The translations under genes were made by a program, and so were the position numbers. A DNA stretch of 64,000 bases from contig NZ_CDPP01000004.1 in assembly GCF_000829905.1 (NCBI RefSeq), positions 86,001 through 150,000 on the forward strand. The letters are read 5' to 3'. Of this stretch, positions 27,101 through 36,497 are shown in pieces. Position 1 is the first letter of the stretch; each line of letters begins with the position of its first letter. The notes under the pieces are model-generated. The model saw nothing but the letters and a program-made list of their open reading frames with translations. It did not search any database and was not told the DNA's origin. This DNA is from Beduini massiliensis (GTDB taxonomy: Bacteria; Bacillota_I; Bacilli_A; Erysipelotrichales; Coprobacillaceae).

Positions 27101-28863
27101 TATGCTTCCCCCCCATTCGCCAAAGATTGGTTGGTAAACTGCTCATAATACCAGCCCTTTTCTGACAGCAATTGTTCATGATTGCCATGTTCGATTATTT
27201 TTCCATTATCCAACACGATAATCTGATCAGCATGCTTGATAGCAGAAAGACGATGAGCGATGATAATATTCGTTTTCTCTTTTCGTGCCGTTTTCAAATT
27301 GCCGATGATATTCGCTTCAGTATTTCCGTCAACCGCCGATAAAGAGTCATCTAAAATCAAGATCTCCGGATCGGCAATAAACGCACGGGCAATGGATAGA
27401 CGCTGTTTCTGCCCTCCAGAAAGCATCGTTCCGTCTTCACCGCAAAGCGTATCTAAACCATCACGTAAATATTGAATATCTTTTTCAAAGTCAGCCAAGC
27501 GAATAGCTTCCATCATTTTTTCATCACTGACTTCTCCTACATGTCCTAATTTAATATTTTCTCGCACAGTTTTAGAAAACAAGACATGTTCTTGTGGAAC
27601 ATAACCAAAATGCTGGCGAATATCGATGAAATTATAAAGATCAACCGAATAATCGTTAATCTTAAATTCACCTTTCCCTTTTTTATAGTAACGCAGTAGC
27701 TGCTGAATCAGCGTTGACTTCCCACTTCCAGTTTTACCGATGATTCCTATCGTTTGTCCTTTTTCAATCTTAAATGAAATATCCATTAAACTGTCAAACT
27801 CACTGCCCGGATATCGAAATGAATAATGATTAAATTCAATCGAATCAATTTGTTTTAGGGTCATTGGATTCTTAGGCTGTTCAACACGAACATCCACCAT
27901 CGTCGTTTCTTCAAAACGATCATAAGACGCCTGAGCACGCTGCAAACGGTTTAAGACTTGACCGATTCCCATCATCGGCATTCTTAACATGGATAAATAA
28001 AGATTGAAAGACACTAGCTCTCCGGCAGAAATCTCACGATTAAATACTAAAAACACACCAAATCCAATCGCAATCATCACCGACACAGAAAAGACGATCC
28101 TAAATAACGGACCAAATGCCGAATCAAGTTTTAACGCAATTTTCTCTTTATCACGTGCTATATCAGCTGAACGTTTTAATTTTTCAATATCATTTTTCTC
28201 TTGAACAAACGCTCGAATAACCTGTACTCCCGCTACAGATTCCAACGTTGTATTGTTGAATTCCCCATAAGCATCACGAGAAGCAATAAACAAACGGCGA
28301 ATTTTCTTTGACATGAAATAGACCAAAACAATCGCAAACGGCAAAGGCAATATCGCTGCTATCGTTAATTTTAAATCAACCCCAATAATCATTTGTGACA
28401 CAACAAAAAGAATCGTAAACGCTGAAGTTAACAGCTGGTTTAAAATCTGCGACGTCGCCATACAAATATTATTGACATCCTGCGTTGCTACTGCCATCAA
28501 GTCGCCGGTTTCATGGTCATTATAATAATGGGCATCCATTCTCTCTAAATAATCCATCAGCTGATTTCTTAATATGTATTGGAGCTTGTAACTCCCATTG
28601 AACATCAAGCGTGATCGTAAATTGAAAGCTCCATACAATAATATGGCAACAATCGACATCTTAATGATCAAGGCATAAAAATAACTCTCAGTGATTTGCC
28701 CGGTTCCAATGGAATCCAGAGCGTTTCCTAAATATTTAGGGGGCAATGTCATTAAAAATGTTGCGGCAATATTGCATATCGCAAACGCAATATAGCGCCA
28801 TTTCTCTTCCTTGAAAAACCAACTTAATTTCTTATATATATTAAACATAATTCCCCTCCCCAT
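27100..28863 (-). CDS. Heterodimeric ABC exporter subunit
   Basis: This 587-residue protein has a standard type IV exporter membrane domain (~15-320). The ATPase has Walker A IGKTGSGKSTL, signature LSGGQKQRLSIARAF and Walker B ILILDDSLSAVD. The base after Walker B is Asp (LDD), not the catalytic Glu, while the partner has LDE. One degenerate and one complete site is the normal asymmetry of heterodimeric exporters such as LmrCD or TM287/288. It probably forms the functional pump with 25082-27100. The most likely start follows GGGGAGGGG at 28863-28845, with two nearby ATGs. Confidence 0.9.
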   Translation of the reverse strand: MGRGIMFNIYKKLSWFFKEEKWRYIAFAICNIAATFLMTLPPKYLGNALDSIGTGQITESYFYALIIKMSIVAILLYGAFNLRSRLMFNGSYKLQYILRNQLMDYLERMDAHYYNDHETGDLMAVATQDVNNICMATSQILNQLLTSAFTILFVVSQMIIGVDLKLTIAAILPLPFAIVLVYFMSKKIRRLFIASRDAYGEFNNTTLESVAGVQVIRAFVQEKNDIEKLKRSADIARDKEKIALKLDSAFGPLFRIVFSVSVMIAIGFGVFLVFNREISAGELVSFNLYLSMLRMPMMGIGQVLNRLQRAQASYDRFEETTMVDVRVEQPKNPMTLKQIDSIEFNHYSFRYPGSEFDSLMDISFKIEKGQTIGIIGKTGSGKSTLIQQLLRYYKKGKGEFKINDYSVDLYNFIDIRQHFGYVPQEHVLFSKTVRENIKLGHVGEVSDEKMMEAIRLADFEKDIQYLRDGLDTLCGEDGTMLSGGQKQRLSIARAFIADPEILILDDSLSAVDGNTEANIIGNLKTARKEKTNIIIAHRLSAIKHADQIIVLDNGKIIEHGNHEQLLSEKGWYYEQFTNQSLANGGEA

Positions 28864-28868
28864 TCATT

Positions 28869-29267
28869 TTATTTGAATATAAAGGTCGAAGTTATTGCCG
28901 TTCCCAATCCAAAGATCAGTCCCATAATGATATATCGTACAAACAGCTCCTTTATATTTGCTTTTTTTCCGTCACTTCCATTTAATAGTAATACTACAAG
29001 CAAACTGGTGATCAGCCCATGAGATAAAACCGTTGCCATCACTGTGCCATATAGGGCACTTAATTGTGATTCGATCAACAAGGCTACGATCATATATGCA
29101 GCAAACATTTTTAATACGCTCATCGGCGTCAATGTCACCCACGACAGGGAAACATATTTTTTTAGTTCCTGCATATTGCTGCTTTTCTTCTTTTTAGCGA
29201 CAGCAGCTGACTGTTTTTCATAGTCAGATAATCCGCCGCGTTCCATTTGTCTTTTAAATCTGCTCAT
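28869..29267 (-). CDS. Small uncharacterised membrane protein
   Basis: This 132-residue protein has a basic N-terminal third (KKKKSS near 26-31) and three or four hydrophobic helices (~48-130). I do not recognise a family. Its start shares a base with the pncB stop (29267), and it ends six bases before the exporter gene, so it is locked into the NAD-salvage/exporter operon. Positive N-terminal charge suggests the N-terminus stays inside. It could be an accessory subunit of the exporter or of an unrelated membrane complex. Position is the only clue. Confidence 0.75.
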   Translation of the reverse strand: MSRFKRQMERGGLSDYEKQSAAVAKKKKSSNMQELKKYVSLSWVTLTPMSVLKMFAAYMIVALLIESQLSALYGTVMATVLSHGLITSLLVVLLLNGSDGKKANIKELFVRYIIMGLIFGLGTAITSTFIFK

Positions 29268-30745
29268 TATTTCTTTCCTTTATATTTATTTTTTTCTAAT
29301 AGTTCGATTTTTTGATCTAATAATTTTTTAGTTAAATCAACATAATAAATATGTGGATATTCCAAACGGAAAATTTCATCCCACATCTTTTCAGCCTGAA
29401 CGGCTGCATACTGACGAATCTCATTAATCGTTGGCAATGGATACACTAACTGACCATCTTTAAAGATCGGAACTTGTAACTCTTCATATTCATAAGTGCC
29501 CGCTTCGATCGTTTTATTTTTCCATATATTGGATTGATGGTAGATCGTAATATCTTCTAATGGATTAATGATTTCATCATGAGAGGCAATCAAATCTGCG
29601 ATCGCCTTGTTTGTTTCCTTATCGAATAAACGATAGACTTTTTTATATCCCGGATTCGTAATTTTATCTGTATTTTCAGAAATTTTGATCTTCGGAACAA
29701 TCTCTCCATTTTCTTTTGTCGTTGCGACTAATTTATAAACGCCACCAAATACAGGAGCGCTTTTAGAGACAATCAGGTTTTCCCCTACGCCAAATGAGTC
29801 AATTTGTGCTCCTTGATTCAATAAGGAACGAATAATATACTCATCTAAAGAATTGGAAGCTGTAATTTTACAATCATGCAATCCAGCAACATCCAGCATC
29901 ATTCTTGCTTTCTTTGATAAATAGGCAATATCCCCACTATCAATACGGATTCCGGCTAAACGTTTTCCCATTGGAATCAGCACTTCCTGTGCCACTTTTA
30001 TCGCATTGGGTACACCTAGTTTCAAAACATCGTATGTATCCACTAAAAGGACGCAATTATCCGGATAGGTTCTGGCGTAGGTCGCAAATGCCTCATATTC
30101 GGTGTCGAACAGCTGGACAAATGAATGGGCCATCGTTCCTACTACCGGAATGCCAAAAGCTTCCCCCGCTGAAACCGTTGCAGTACCAGCAACTCCCCCA
30201 ATATAAGCAGCACGTGCCCCATAAGTTGCCCCATCATAGCCTTGGGCACGACGAGCACCAAATTCCATAATCGGTCTTCCCTTTGCCTCCATGACAATAC
30301 GATGTGCTTTTGTCGCAATTAAAGACTGATGATTTACAGTGACCAGTAAAACCGTTTCGATCAATTGTGCTTCGATGATCTTGGCTTCAATCGTCATCAA
30401 AGGTTCATTAGGAAAAACCGGGGTTCCTTCTTTGACAGAATAAAGATTGCCGGTAAAATGCAACGTACTCAAATAACCTAGAAATTCTTCATCAAATAAA
30501 TGAAGACTTCTTAAATAGTCAATATCCCCTTTACTAAAATGCAAATCTTTGATACATTCAATGACTTGTTCAAGACCGGCAAAGATAACATAGCCGCCCT
30601 CATCCGGATTTTTACGATAATACATATCAAAATAAACAATACGATCTTTCAATCCATTCTTATAATAATTATAAGCCATGGTTAATTCATAAAGATCCAT
30701 GACCAACGTTAGATTTCTTTTTTCACAAGCTTGTATTTGATTCAT
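29267..30745 (-). CDS. pncB: Nicotinate phosphoribosyltransferase
   Basis: The 492-residue protein has the family length and motifs: the N-terminal LVMDLYELTMAYNYYK, FGARRAQG near 160, and SAGEAFGIPVVGTMAHSFVQ, where His is the phosphorylated catalytic residue. It also has IRIDSGD and the phosphate-binding ITASNSLDEY. It joins nicotinate to PRPP with ATP hydrolysis to give nicotinate mononucleotide, the entry step of NAD salvage. It follows the nicotinamidase gene with stop and start sharing one base (30745), so the two steps are made together. Confidence 0.94.
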   Translation of the reverse strand: MNQIQACEKRNLTLVMDLYELTMAYNYYKNGLKDRIVYFDMYYRKNPDEGGYVIFAGLEQVIECIKDLHFSKGDIDYLRSLHLFDEEFLGYLSTLHFTGNLYSVKEGTPVFPNEPLMTIEAKIIEAQLIETVLLVTVNHQSLIATKAHRIVMEAKGRPIMEFGARRAQGYDGATYGARAAYIGGVAGTATVSAGEAFGIPVVGTMAHSFVQLFDTEYEAFATYARTYPDNCVLLVDTYDVLKLGVPNAIKVAQEVLIPMGKRLAGIRIDSGDIAYLSKKARMMLDVAGLHDCKITASNSLDEYIIRSLLNQGAQIDSFGVGENLIVSKSAPVFGGVYKLVATTKENGEIVPKIKISENTDKITNPGYKKVYRLFDKETNKAIADLIASHDEIINPLEDITIYHQSNIWKNKTIEAGTYEYEELQVPIFKDGQLVYPLPTINEIRQYAAVQAEKMWDEIFRLEYPHIYYVDLTKKLLDQKIELLEKNKYKGKK

Positions 30746-31380
30746 TATTTTGTTCCTTCTTTCATTTTTACGAAGCGAACTCCTGCTGCACTAAGTAACT
30801 GATAACTCACTTCATTAAATCTTTTGGCATCATGGACACCTTCCATATGATAAGTGTCAATGGCATCCATCACCACATAAACCTGTTTTTTTAAATCATG
30901 TTCATGAATATACGTCTGCAAACTTAATGTAAACTGCAAAACACAGATATCACTGCAGCAACCGGTAATGATAAAGCGATTATAACGCATATAATCGTCT
31001 AAGTGATCAATAAAGTCCGGAGCTAAAAAACCATTTGTCGAATTCTTATAGATTATCTTAGAATGCAGACTATCTTCTTTTAGTGCATCGACAATTTCAC
31101 TTTCCTGACTGCCTTTTAAACAATGTTCAGGAAAAGAGGCAAACTCCTGACAATCTTTTAAATGGGCATCAACAAAATAAAGATGATCCGCCAAAGGCAG
31201 TGCTTTAAACAACTGCAAATGAGCGGGGATCGTCTCTGCTATCTTTGGATCTGCCATGTTTCCAGCTTCCACAAACCCCTTGATCATATCCACGATCACG
31301 ATTAAAGAGTCCGATTGATTCAAATTATTCTGATCCATCCAAGGCAATGTTTCATTGATGGATGATTGTATTCTTGCCAT
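30745..31380 (-). CDS. pncA: Nicotinamidase (isochorismatase fold)
   Basis: This 211-residue protein carries the catalytic Asp in IVDMIKGF, a metal/substrate segment VDAHLKDCQEF, then FPEHCLKGSQESEIV as in nicotinamidases. The catalytic Cys lies in TGCCSDICVLQF. It deamidates nicotinamide to nicotinate for PncB, encoded immediately downstream with overlapping stop and start. It is the first gene of a five-gene overlapping operon that ends with the ABC exporter pair. The start follows GGGGGTG. Confidence 0.92.
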   Translation of the reverse strand: MARIQSSINETLPWMDQNNLNQSDSLIVIVDMIKGFVEAGNMADPKIAETIPAHLQLFKALPLADHLYFVDAHLKDCQEFASFPEHCLKGSQESEIVDALKEDSLHSKIIYKNSTNGFLAPDFIDHLDDYMRYNRFIITGCCSDICVLQFTLSLQTYIHEHDLKKQVYVVMDAIDTYHMEGVHDAKRFNEVSYQLLSAAGVRFVKMKEGTK

Positions 31381-31494
31381 TATAACACCCCCAATATACT
31401 CATTTTATATTGTATTCTTTTTTGTAAGAAAATTCTATAAAATATCACTCATTTTGTGTTTTTTTAATGATTTTGAACTCTTTATGAGTAAATC

Positions 31495-31531
31495 TATATA
31501 AAAAAACAAAACTAGTTTCTACTAGTCTTGT
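31495..31531 (-). terminator. Terminator after the FMN-binding lipoprotein gene
   Basis: ACAAAACTAGT pairs with ACTAGTCTTGT (31505-31531), followed on the minus strand by TTTTTTTATA. It overlaps the stop codon. Confidence 0.85.
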
Positions 31532-31959
31532 TGAGTAGGCTGACCTTCACTGTTAGAAGACTGACCGTTATTTAAGTTTCCGCCTTCATCAGCTGTTTCT
31601 TTATTGGCTCTTCTTTCGATCACCTTTAATCCGTCATACATGGCATTTGATGTCACTGTTGCACCTGAAATAGTATCAAGTTCGACTGTGTTTTGTTCAA
31701 CGACATTTTTTGAGATTTGTTCTGCCGCAACTCCACCAATGGATGGTGTTTCGTTATTTTCACCAACCGTCACATCCATGATTTTATCATCTTTATACGT
31801 CATACTGATTTCAAATGGGCCACCGTATCCTTGCACTGTAGTAGTATAGATGCCATCATTATATTTATTCACAGTATTCGCCATATCATTAGCGCCTTCT
31901 TTTACAGATTTACATCCACACAAAAGTACTAATGGCAATATCAAAAGTAATTTTTTCAT
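31522..31959 (-). CDS. FMN-binding domain lipoprotein
   Basis: This 145-residue protein has a lipoprotein signal (residues 1-15, lipobox LLCGC), so it is anchored outside the membrane. The single FMN-binding domain ends in DTISGATVTS. The Thr of SGAT is the residue to which ApbE attaches FMN by a phosphodiester bond in this family. The C-terminal ~25 residues are polar and low in complexity. Flavinylated lipoproteins of this kind take part in extracellular electron transfer or in reductases. No apbE or partner gene is in the window. It is transcribed alone and has its own terminator. Confidence 0.9.
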   Translation of the reverse strand: MKKLLLILPLVLLCGCKSVKEGANDMANTVNKYNDGIYTTTVQGYGGPFEISMTYKDDKIMDVTVGENNETPSIGGVAAEQISKNVVEQNTVELDTISGATVTSNAMYDGLKVIERRANKETADEGGNLNNGQSSNSEGQPTQQD

Positions 31960-32016
31960 TTTTCTTCGCTCCTTTTACAATTAGTGTGAAGCGAAACAAA
32001 AAGATTATACAAAAAA

Positions 32017-32047
32017 AATTAAAAAAATACTAAGCGAACTTAGTATT
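32017..32047 (-). terminator. Terminator after the LysM gene
   Basis: AATACTAAG and CTTAGTATT form a nine-pair stem (32026-32047), followed on the minus strand by seven T. Confidence 0.85.
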
Positions 32048-32313
32048 TAAAAGTATAAATCATATTGATTTGGCATTTCACGATATGGTGGTCTTGGACG
32101 CTTGTCCATTACCGGTACTAATAATTGCTGTTGTGGATAGATTGTTCCGTTTTGATCTAAATTGTTTATCGCTCTGATCCATTCTACAGTTGAATTCAAC
32201 TGTTTAGCGATTTGCCAAAGGTTATCTCCTTTTTCTACTACATACAAATAGATCTCACCCACTTTATTCACTGCTTTACGTTGATACATATCGTACATTT
32301 CATCATTGTACAT
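32047..32313 (-). CDS. Small LysM-domain protein
   Basis: This 88-residue protein has one LysM domain at ~22-68 (YVVEKGDNLWQIAKQLN, then INNLDQNGTIYPQQQLLVP). LysM binds glycan chains of peptidoglycan or spore cortex. There is no signal peptide in the predicted frame, so it either acts inside (as SafA/YaaH-type spore proteins do before release) or is exported by another route. A spore-coat-like role would fit the small size, but nothing else here supports it. It is divergent from the PLP enzyme gene at 32409. Confidence 0.85.
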   Translation of the reverse strand: MYNDEMYDMYQRKAVNKVGEIYLYVVEKGDNLWQIAKQLNSTVEWIRAINNLDQNGTIYPQQQLLVPVMDKRPRPPYREMPNQYDLYF

Positions 32314-32351
32314 TTACTTCGCCTCCCTACTTTTAAATTATGCAGGAAGGA

Positions 32352-32381
32352 TTGTTTTTGTCAGGGCAAATGTACTATAAT
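32352..32381 (+). promoter_or_regulatory. Promoter of the plus-strand PLP enzyme/peptidase operon
   Basis: TTGTTT (32352-32357), 18 bases, and TATAAT (32376-32381) lie just upstream of the AAAGGAG ribosome site of 32409-33587. Confidence 0.6.
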
Positions 32382-32408
32382 GAAGAAAATGAATAAAGGA
32401 GAATGAAA

Positions 32409-33587
32409 ATGAAGGATGAACGCTGGATCACCGGTCACTATGGCGAAGATCATGATGAGTACTTGAATGCTGTCAATCCGCCTGTATATATGAGTTCGCT
32501 CCACTATTTTGATGACATCACGCAATACTATAAGGCAGAGACAAGAAAACCGGGGCAGTTTTTTTACGGACGTGTCGATAATCCCACTACGATGATTGCG
32601 GAAAAGAAGGTAGCCGCACTCGAAAATGGATTATATGGTATGGCTTTTGCTTCCGGAATGGCAGCCGCAACAACAGCTATTATGGCAGTTCTAAAATGCC
32701 GCAGTCATATTGTTTGCGTAAAAAATGCATACAGTGTGCTTACGAGTTTTATTGATACCTACTTAGTCCCTAAAATGGAAATGAACGTGACGTATGTCGA
32801 TGGGAGCTGTACAGACGATGTCTTAGGGGCAATAACCGATCAAACAGACCTGATTATTTTAGAAAGCCCGGTATCCCTTGTTTTTAGTGTACAGGATATT
32901 CGATCAATCACAAAAGCTGCAAAAGAAAAGGGAATTACTACTTATATGGATAACTCATACTGCACGCCGCTTTTTCAAAAGCCCCTTGACATGGGAGTTG
33001 ATATTGTGATGCATACCGCAAGTAAATATTTAGGTGGACATAGCGATATTATTGCCGGATTGATTGTGACCAATGATGAAGTTCTTTATAAAAGTATTCA
33101 CACATTAAGAGAACAAATGGGCGGCATCTTAGATCCGCAGGCTGCTTATTTGATGATTCGTGGAATGCGAACGCTCTCTGTTCGTGTTGAGGCACATGCT
33201 AAAACAGCATTGCGAGTCGCTGAATTTTTAGAAAATCACCCGCTAGTATCAAAAGTATATTATCCGGGATTAAAGAGTCATCCGCAATATGCATTGATTC
33301 AGTCACAACAAAGCGGAAGTACCGGATTATTGGCTTTTGAGTTAGAGACCAAAAAAACAGAGGAAATCGTATCTTTTGTCGATCATTTAAACTTATTTAA
33401 AATTGGGGTTTCTTGGGGCGGCTTTGAAAGCTTAGTGTGTACGCCCATGTTGATGAAAACAGAAGAAGAAGCACAGAGCTGCGGATGTGGCAGAGGGATT
33501 ATTCGCATTCATTGTGGATTAGAAGGCAGTGAACTGCTAATTGAAGATTTAAAACAAGCCTTAGAGAAAATGGAGGAAGCAAAATGA
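32409..33587 (+). CDS. Cys/Met metabolism PLP-dependent enzyme (cystathionine gamma-synthase/lyase family)
   Basis: This protein of about 392 residues has the fold-type I PLP signature with the cofactor Lys in HTASKYLGGHSDIIAG. It also has ASGMAAATTAIMAVL near 80 and a C-terminal QSGSTGLLAFEL block. Members act on homocysteine, cystathionine or methionine. Whether this is a synthase, beta-lyase or gamma-lyase cannot be told. ATG 32403 is too close to GGAG, so ATG 32409 is the likelier start. The stop overlaps the M28 peptidase start (ATGA), so the pair forms an operon. It is one of few plus-strand genes in the window. Confidence 0.88.
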   Translation: MKDERWITGHYGEDHDEYLNAVNPPVYMSSLHYFDDITQYYKAETRKPGQFFYGRVDNPTTMIAEKKVAALENGLYGMAFASGMAAATTAIMAVLKCRSHIVCVKNAYSVLTSFIDTYLVPKMEMNVTYVDGSCTDDVLGAITDQTDLIILESPVSLVFSVQDIRSITKAAKEKGITTYMDNSYCTPLFQKPLDMGVDIVMHTASKYLGGHSDIIAGLIVTNDEVLYKSIHTLREQMGGILDPQAAYLMIRGMRTLSVRVEAHAKTALRVAEFLENHPLVSKVYYPGLKSHPQYALIQSQQSGSTGLLAFELETKKTEEIVSFVDHLNLFKIGVSWGGFESLVCTPMLMKTEEEAQSCGCGRGIIRIHCGLEGSELLIEDLKQALEKMEEAK

Positions 33588-34837
33588 TTAACGGAAACAG
33601 AGAATTTGATTTATTGAAAAAGATTGGTTTTATTCGCACAAGCGGAAGCAAAGAAGAATTACAAGCCGCACAGATTCTGCTTAATGAAATTAAAGCGATC
33701 GGTTTAGAAGGAAAACTGGATGCATTTCCCGTTAGAAACGATATCATCGAAGAAGCTGTCTTAGAAGTAACAGAACCTTATCAAAAAAGTTATCGTGTAA
33801 CAGGATTTACCTGCAGCGGAAATTTAGAGGAGACAATCGCTGAATTTAAGTATGTAGAAGACTTAAATGATATTGATTTACATGATGTGAAAGGGAAAGT
33901 TATTTTAATGAATACCCGTCCCGGTATTAAGAACTTTGAAAAGATTGTGAAGTCCGAAGCCTTAGCTTTCATAACATTCCAAGGAACCATCAAAGATACT
34001 TTGGAAGAAAGTGATTTAGAAGAACGCAAATTACGTGAAAGTGTGAAAAAATATGGCTGTCTGCCAGGATTTAATATATTAGCTCGTGATGCTCAGGAAA
34101 TCGTCTTAAAAAAAGCGAGTAAAGTAAAAGTAAAATTGATTCAAACAAAAAAGGAATGGACCAGTCATAACGTCATGGTCAGCATTCCCGGAAGTGAGTA
34201 TCCTGATGAAGAAATTAATTTCTGCGGTCATTATGACAGTGTGCCATTTTCAACCGGAGTTTATGATAATGGAGCAGGGTCTGTCATCATCATGGAAATA
34301 TTAAGATATTTCAAAGAAAACCCACCAAAACGTACAATGAATTTCTTATGGTTTGGAAGCGAAGAAGTTGGCTTAGAAGGCTCAAAATATTATATTCAAA
34401 AATATGCCGATACATTGGATAAGTCTATTCTCACAATTAATGTGGATGTTGCCGGATGTGTATTAGGAAAAGATCTGGCAATGGTGACCGCTGACGAATC
34501 GTTATGTCATTATATTGAACATCTAGCTAAGGAAATTGATTTTTCTTTGAATGTCAAGCAACAAGTATATTCTAGTGATTCTACACCATTTGCTAATGCC
34601 GGCGTACCCGCTGTCAGCTTTGCCCGCTTTGGTGCAGAAGGTGGTGCTTTCATTCATTGCCGTTATGATTTAATTGATTGGTTAAGCAGTGATAGTCTGG
34701 CACATACAACGGAATTTGTCTTAACTTTTGCTGATCGTATCGATAAAGCAAAAATCAATCCGATTGTCAGAAAAATGCCTGAAAATATGGTCAAAGATAT
34801 TCATCAGTATTTAGATATTAAAACGGAAGAAAAATAA
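33584..34837 (+). CDS. M28-family zinc aminopeptidase
   Basis: This 417-residue protein has a PA-like insert near residues 90-180. The two-zinc catalytic core includes CGHYDSVPFSTGVYDNGAGS (His and two Asp), FGSEEVGLEG (catalytic and metal Glu), NVDVAG (Asp) and a late His in FIHCRYD. M28 enzymes remove N-terminal residues from peptides. There is no signal peptide, so it probably acts in the cytosol. It is translationally coupled to the PLP enzyme, which hints at breakdown of a peptide or dipeptide (for example Cys-Gly) feeding a sulfur amino acid. That link is inference. Confidence 0.9.
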   Translation: MINGNREFDLLKKIGFIRTSGSKEELQAAQILLNEIKAIGLEGKLDAFPVRNDIIEEAVLEVTEPYQKSYRVTGFTCSGNLEETIAEFKYVEDLNDIDLHDVKGKVILMNTRPGIKNFEKIVKSEALAFITFQGTIKDTLEESDLEERKLRESVKKYGCLPGFNILARDAQEIVLKKASKVKVKLIQTKKEWTSHNVMVSIPGSEYPDEEINFCGHYDSVPFSTGVYDNGAGSVIIMEILRYFKENPPKRTMNFLWFGSEEVGLEGSKYYIQKYADTLDKSILTINVDVAGCVLGKDLAMVTADESLCHYIEHLAKEIDFSLNVKQQVYSSDSTPFANAGVPAVSFARFGAEGGAFIHCRYDLIDWLSSDSLAHTTEFVLTFADRIDKAKINPIVRKMPENMVKDIHQYLDIKTEEK

Positions 34838-34920
34838 AAAATCAAGAATGATCCAAGATATTTCTTTGCAGACAATACATCTGTTTGCAAAGGAATGTCT
34901 TTTTCATTTTCTTGATTCTT
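34836..34920. terminator. Bidirectional terminator between convergent genes
   Basis: An inner stem CTTTGCAGAC/GTTTGCAAAG sits within an outer ATCAAGAA/TTCTTGAT pair (34841-34848 with 34909-34916). T runs follow on both strands. It serves both the plus-strand peptidase and the minus-strand polysaccharide operon. Confidence 0.6.
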
Positions 34921-35767
34921 TTATTCCTTTATATATAGCATGTGCTCTTGAATAATCAAACTTCATTAAATAAGAAGTAATTCTTGCCCATTTACGTAAA
35001 TATAGTTGACGTCGATGCTGAGTATATTTTGGTCTTTGAGGACCGTAACGCTTCATGAACTTAATTTGACTGCGATTGACCCATTCTAATTGAAACGGAG
35101 AGTCTTCACCGCTAGCAGCAGAGACTTTGTGATAGATCACAGCCTGACTATCTACCCATAATTCATATTTCCTGCTGACTTGCAGACAAAAATCCAAATC
35201 CTCGAAATACATAAAATAATCTTCTGGCAAATACCCAATACTTTCAAATATTTCACTGCGGATCAGCATGCAGCATCCACTGATAAAATCAACTTTCTTT
35301 TTTATTCTTTGATTTCGATCTTCTTGATCGCATAAAGAATTATAAGCAACAAATAATGACCAATTCATTTCTCCGCCTAATGCCCATATCTTATGAGTGT
35401 CATAGTAGTTTAATATCTTAGGAGCAATAATTCCAATTCGCAAATCTTCTAAATCCTCGTTTAATATGGTTAGAAAATCGGGTTCTACTGTCGTATCATT
35501 ATTGAGCAGCAAAATTTTTTGACAGCCTTGTTTTAAAGCTTCTTTAATACCAATATTATTTCCATAGCCAAAACCACCATTTCTGCCGCTTTTGATAAAG
35601 TGAATATCCTTTATTTGTTGAAGACGATCGGGACTATCATCTTGGGAGTCATTATCCACAACAAAGATATCATAATTCGGATAAGTAATGCCCTTTAAAC
35701 TATCTATGCATTCTTTCGTATCCTCATAAGCATTATAATTGACTAAAATGATCCCGATCTTATCCAT
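34904..35767 (-). CDS. GT2 glycosyltransferase, rhamnosyltransferase-like
   Basis: This 287-residue GT2 enzyme has IILVNYNAYEDTKECIDSL at the N-terminus, then VVDNDSQDDS, GGFGYGNNIG, the DxD-like LLLNNDTTVEPDF, and a catalytic region YFMYFEDLDFCLQVS. This pattern is that of the WbbL/RfbF rhamnosyltransferase group, which fits the rmlABCD genes upstream in the same locus. It acts at the inner membrane face using dTDP-rhamnose (inferred). Its start overlaps the end of 35760-36497 by eight bases. It is the last gene of the locus. Confidence 0.88.
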   Translation of the reverse strand: MDKIGIILVNYNAYEDTKECIDSLKGITYPNYDIFVVDNDSQDDSPDRLQQIKDIHFIKSGRNGGFGYGNNIGIKEALKQGCQKILLLNNDTTVEPDFLTILNEDLEDLRIGIIAPKILNYYDTHKIWALGGEMNWSLFVAYNSLCDQEDRNQRIKKKVDFISGCCMLIRSEIFESIGYLPEDYFMYFEDLDFCLQVSRKYELWVDSQAVIYHKVSAASGEDSPFQLEWVNRSQIKFMKRYGPQRPKYTQHRRQLYLRKWARITSYLMKFDYSRAHAIYKGIKESRK

Positions 35768-36497
35768 GTTTTTCCATCCTTGCCTTTTTATAACGTAAAT
35801 AGCGTATATTTAATTTCAGCATGAAGGGATGCGTAGACCATGAGCGAATTGTGGTTTCAATTCGATTGAAATCCTTATGATATTTATTTGCGACCTTCAA
35901 CAAAGTTTCATAATAACCTTCATTCATAAAATCTCCCTGTGATAGATGATATGCCTTTAATGGCAGTACAACAACATCTTTATTCAACTTTTTCATCTGA
36001 TAGCAATATTCCACTGTATAGAGATGCCAATGATCACAGACCTGTTCATCAAAAGGATGCTCTTGCAAACATTGTTTAGGAATGACAAACAGGCATTCAT
36101 CTAGGCTATTGACAGCTACTTCATTGGTTAAAAAATCTTCACTGACACGAACTCGCGGTAATGAATGTTCAATGTTACTGTAAATATGGCGATCCTTCAC
36201 TCCTGCTATACCGACGATTCCGGTTTGCGGATGATCTTTAAAATAGGCTTCCACCTTGTTTAAAAAATACTCATCCTCTAAAGCAATGTCTTGATGAACA
36301 AACATCAAGTACTCCCCTTTTGCTTCTTTAATCACGGAATTAAAAGCACGAATCGCATTGGGGTATTGATTATTTTGATTATCCACTCTCAAGATTTCAT
36401 AGCTGCAAGAACGTTGAGTAAATAAAGATTTAGCCAAATAGTCATTATATACTCTTTTGTTGTTGCTAATGCAAATAATACTTATCATATCTCTCAC
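35760..36497 (-). CDS. GT2-like glycosyltransferase
   Basis: This 245-residue protein begins MISIICISNNKRVYNDYLAK. A metal-binding position lies in GEYLMFVHQDIAL (HQD in place of the usual DxD). Its short length and the pattern IVGIAGVKD match the Glyco_tranf_2_5 subgroup often found in rhamnan and cell-wall polysaccharide loci. Donor and acceptor cannot be read from the sequence. The stop overlaps the next gene, and the upstream GT2 gene ends one base before its start. Confidence 0.82.
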   Translation of the reverse strand: MRDMISIICISNNKRVYNDYLAKSLFTQRSCSYEILRVDNQNNQYPNAIRAFNSVIKEAKGEYLMFVHQDIALEDEYFLNKVEAYFKDHPQTGIVGIAGVKDRHIYSNIEHSLPRVRVSEDFLTNEVAVNSLDECLFVIPKQCLQEHPFDEQVCDHWHLYTVEYCYQMKKLNKDVVVLPLKAYHLSQGDFMNEGYYETLLKVANKYHKDFNRIETTIRSWSTHPFMLKLNIRYLRYKKARMEKHG

